DNA of 64,000 nucleotides from a virus: positions 1 to 64,000 of the IMG/VR virus record IMGVR_UViG_3300042520_001817. One strand, 5' to 3'. The translations under genes were made by a program, and so were the position numbers. Below are positions 63,682-64,000 of this stretch, one piece after another (position 1 is the stretch's first letter; each line of letters begins with the position of its first letter). The notes under the pieces were generated by a model. It did no database searches. It saw only the letters and a program-made list of their open reading frames with translations, and had not been told where the DNA came from.

Positions 63682-64000
63682 TTATTGTTCCCCTAACCTG
63701 TGGTATGATAATATTCTGTATTTGTTCGACTCTCATCTCGCCAACGTCTTTGGTTGGTATTTTGGGGAAAGATAACTTATACATTCTACCCAATTGTCTT
63801 TGGAGTTGAACTTTTGCCTCTCGACCCGCTTGATCATTGTCTAGTAAGACTATTATATGAGTGAGGGGCATTTTAGACAGTTTTAATTCTTGTTCTTTGC
63901 TAAGATTCCTACCAAAAAGACTCATTGACTGAGTAATACCAGCTTCATATAGTCTCCAAACATCGCCCTGTCCTTCTACTAGAAATAATGATGATGTTTG
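63674..64000 (-). CDS. Toprim-domain primase (5' partial)
   Basis: The frame stays open through the right edge; an internal ATG at 63925 is not the true start. The visible 108 residues read SSLFLVEGQGDVWRLYEAGI, then GRNLSKEQELKLSK, then IIVLLDNDQAGREAKVQLQR, the Toprim order of DnaG-type primases: the EG strand, then the DxD strand with Asp-Asn-Asp, then a basic end. It would make RNA primers, and if a helicase follows upstream it may be a primase-helicase. Only the C-terminal part is in the window. Confidence 0.85.
   Translation of the reverse strand, partial: QTSSLFLVEGQGDVWRLYEAGITQSMSLFGRNLSKEQELKLSKMPLTHIIVLLDNDQAGREAKVQLQRQLGRMYKLSFPKIPTKDVGEMRVEQIQNIIIPQVRGTING

Overview
The window is a densely packed, AT-rich piece of the genome of a large tailed double-stranded DNA phage (Caudoviricetes), probably an environmental or metagenomic one. 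The evidence is a run of virion genes around a TP901-type tape-measure protein, followed on the other strand by phage-type replication genes: a DNA polymerase III alpha subunit in two pieces, a proofreading exonuclease, SSB, dNMP kinase and a Toprim primase fragment. I see no tail sheath gene between the connector-like genes and the tape measure, so a long non-contractile tail is the simplest guess. A sheath elsewhere in the genome cannot be excluded. Terminase, portal and major capsid genes are not in the window and the host cannot be read from it. No gap between genes exceeds about 90 bases, and I found no tRNA, rRNA, CRISPR array or insertion sequence.

Bases 1-43822 (+ strand) are the virion region. 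It opens with two proteins carrying Thr/Ser/Pro-rich repeats. One has a nucleotidyltransferase domain fused to it; the other has an FGE/C-type-lectin-like domain whose halves are in reversed order. Connector-like and fibre genes follow, then a tail-tube candidate, chaperone-like genes, the tape measure, and a series of very large tail-tip or adhesion proteins. One of these has seven FG-GAP repeats with a VWA-like insertion between repeats 2 and 3, the domain order of integrin alpha chains. A shared motif, AGTGTATA, precedes three of these genes and is a candidate late promoter. A strong hairpin and a possible frameshift or leader peptide lie just after the tail-tube gene.

Bases 43853-64000 (- strand) are the early and accessory region, separated from the late genes by a terminator between the two convergent units. 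In transcription order from the right edge it holds: primase (partial), dNMP kinase, an HNH homing-type nuclease, a Cas4/AddB-like Fe-S nuclease, a GT2 glycosyltransferase, a DUF6321-like protein, the split DnaE with DnaQ-like exonuclease, SSB, and a glycan cluster of about 9 kb. That cluster has glycosyltransferases of at least four fold types, a sugar-nucleotidyltransferase and a methyltransferase remnant. An EDxHD homing nuclease, a single-strand annealing protein, a zinc-ribbon protein and a small secreted protein come last. Most genes overlap by 4-30 bases, so translation is probably coupled.

My working picture is that the early operon replicates DNA and builds a glycan. The Thr/Ser-rich linkers of the virion proteins are plausible O-glycan acceptors, although DNA-base glycosylation is equally possible. 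Domain calls come from reading motifs by eye; no database search was run.
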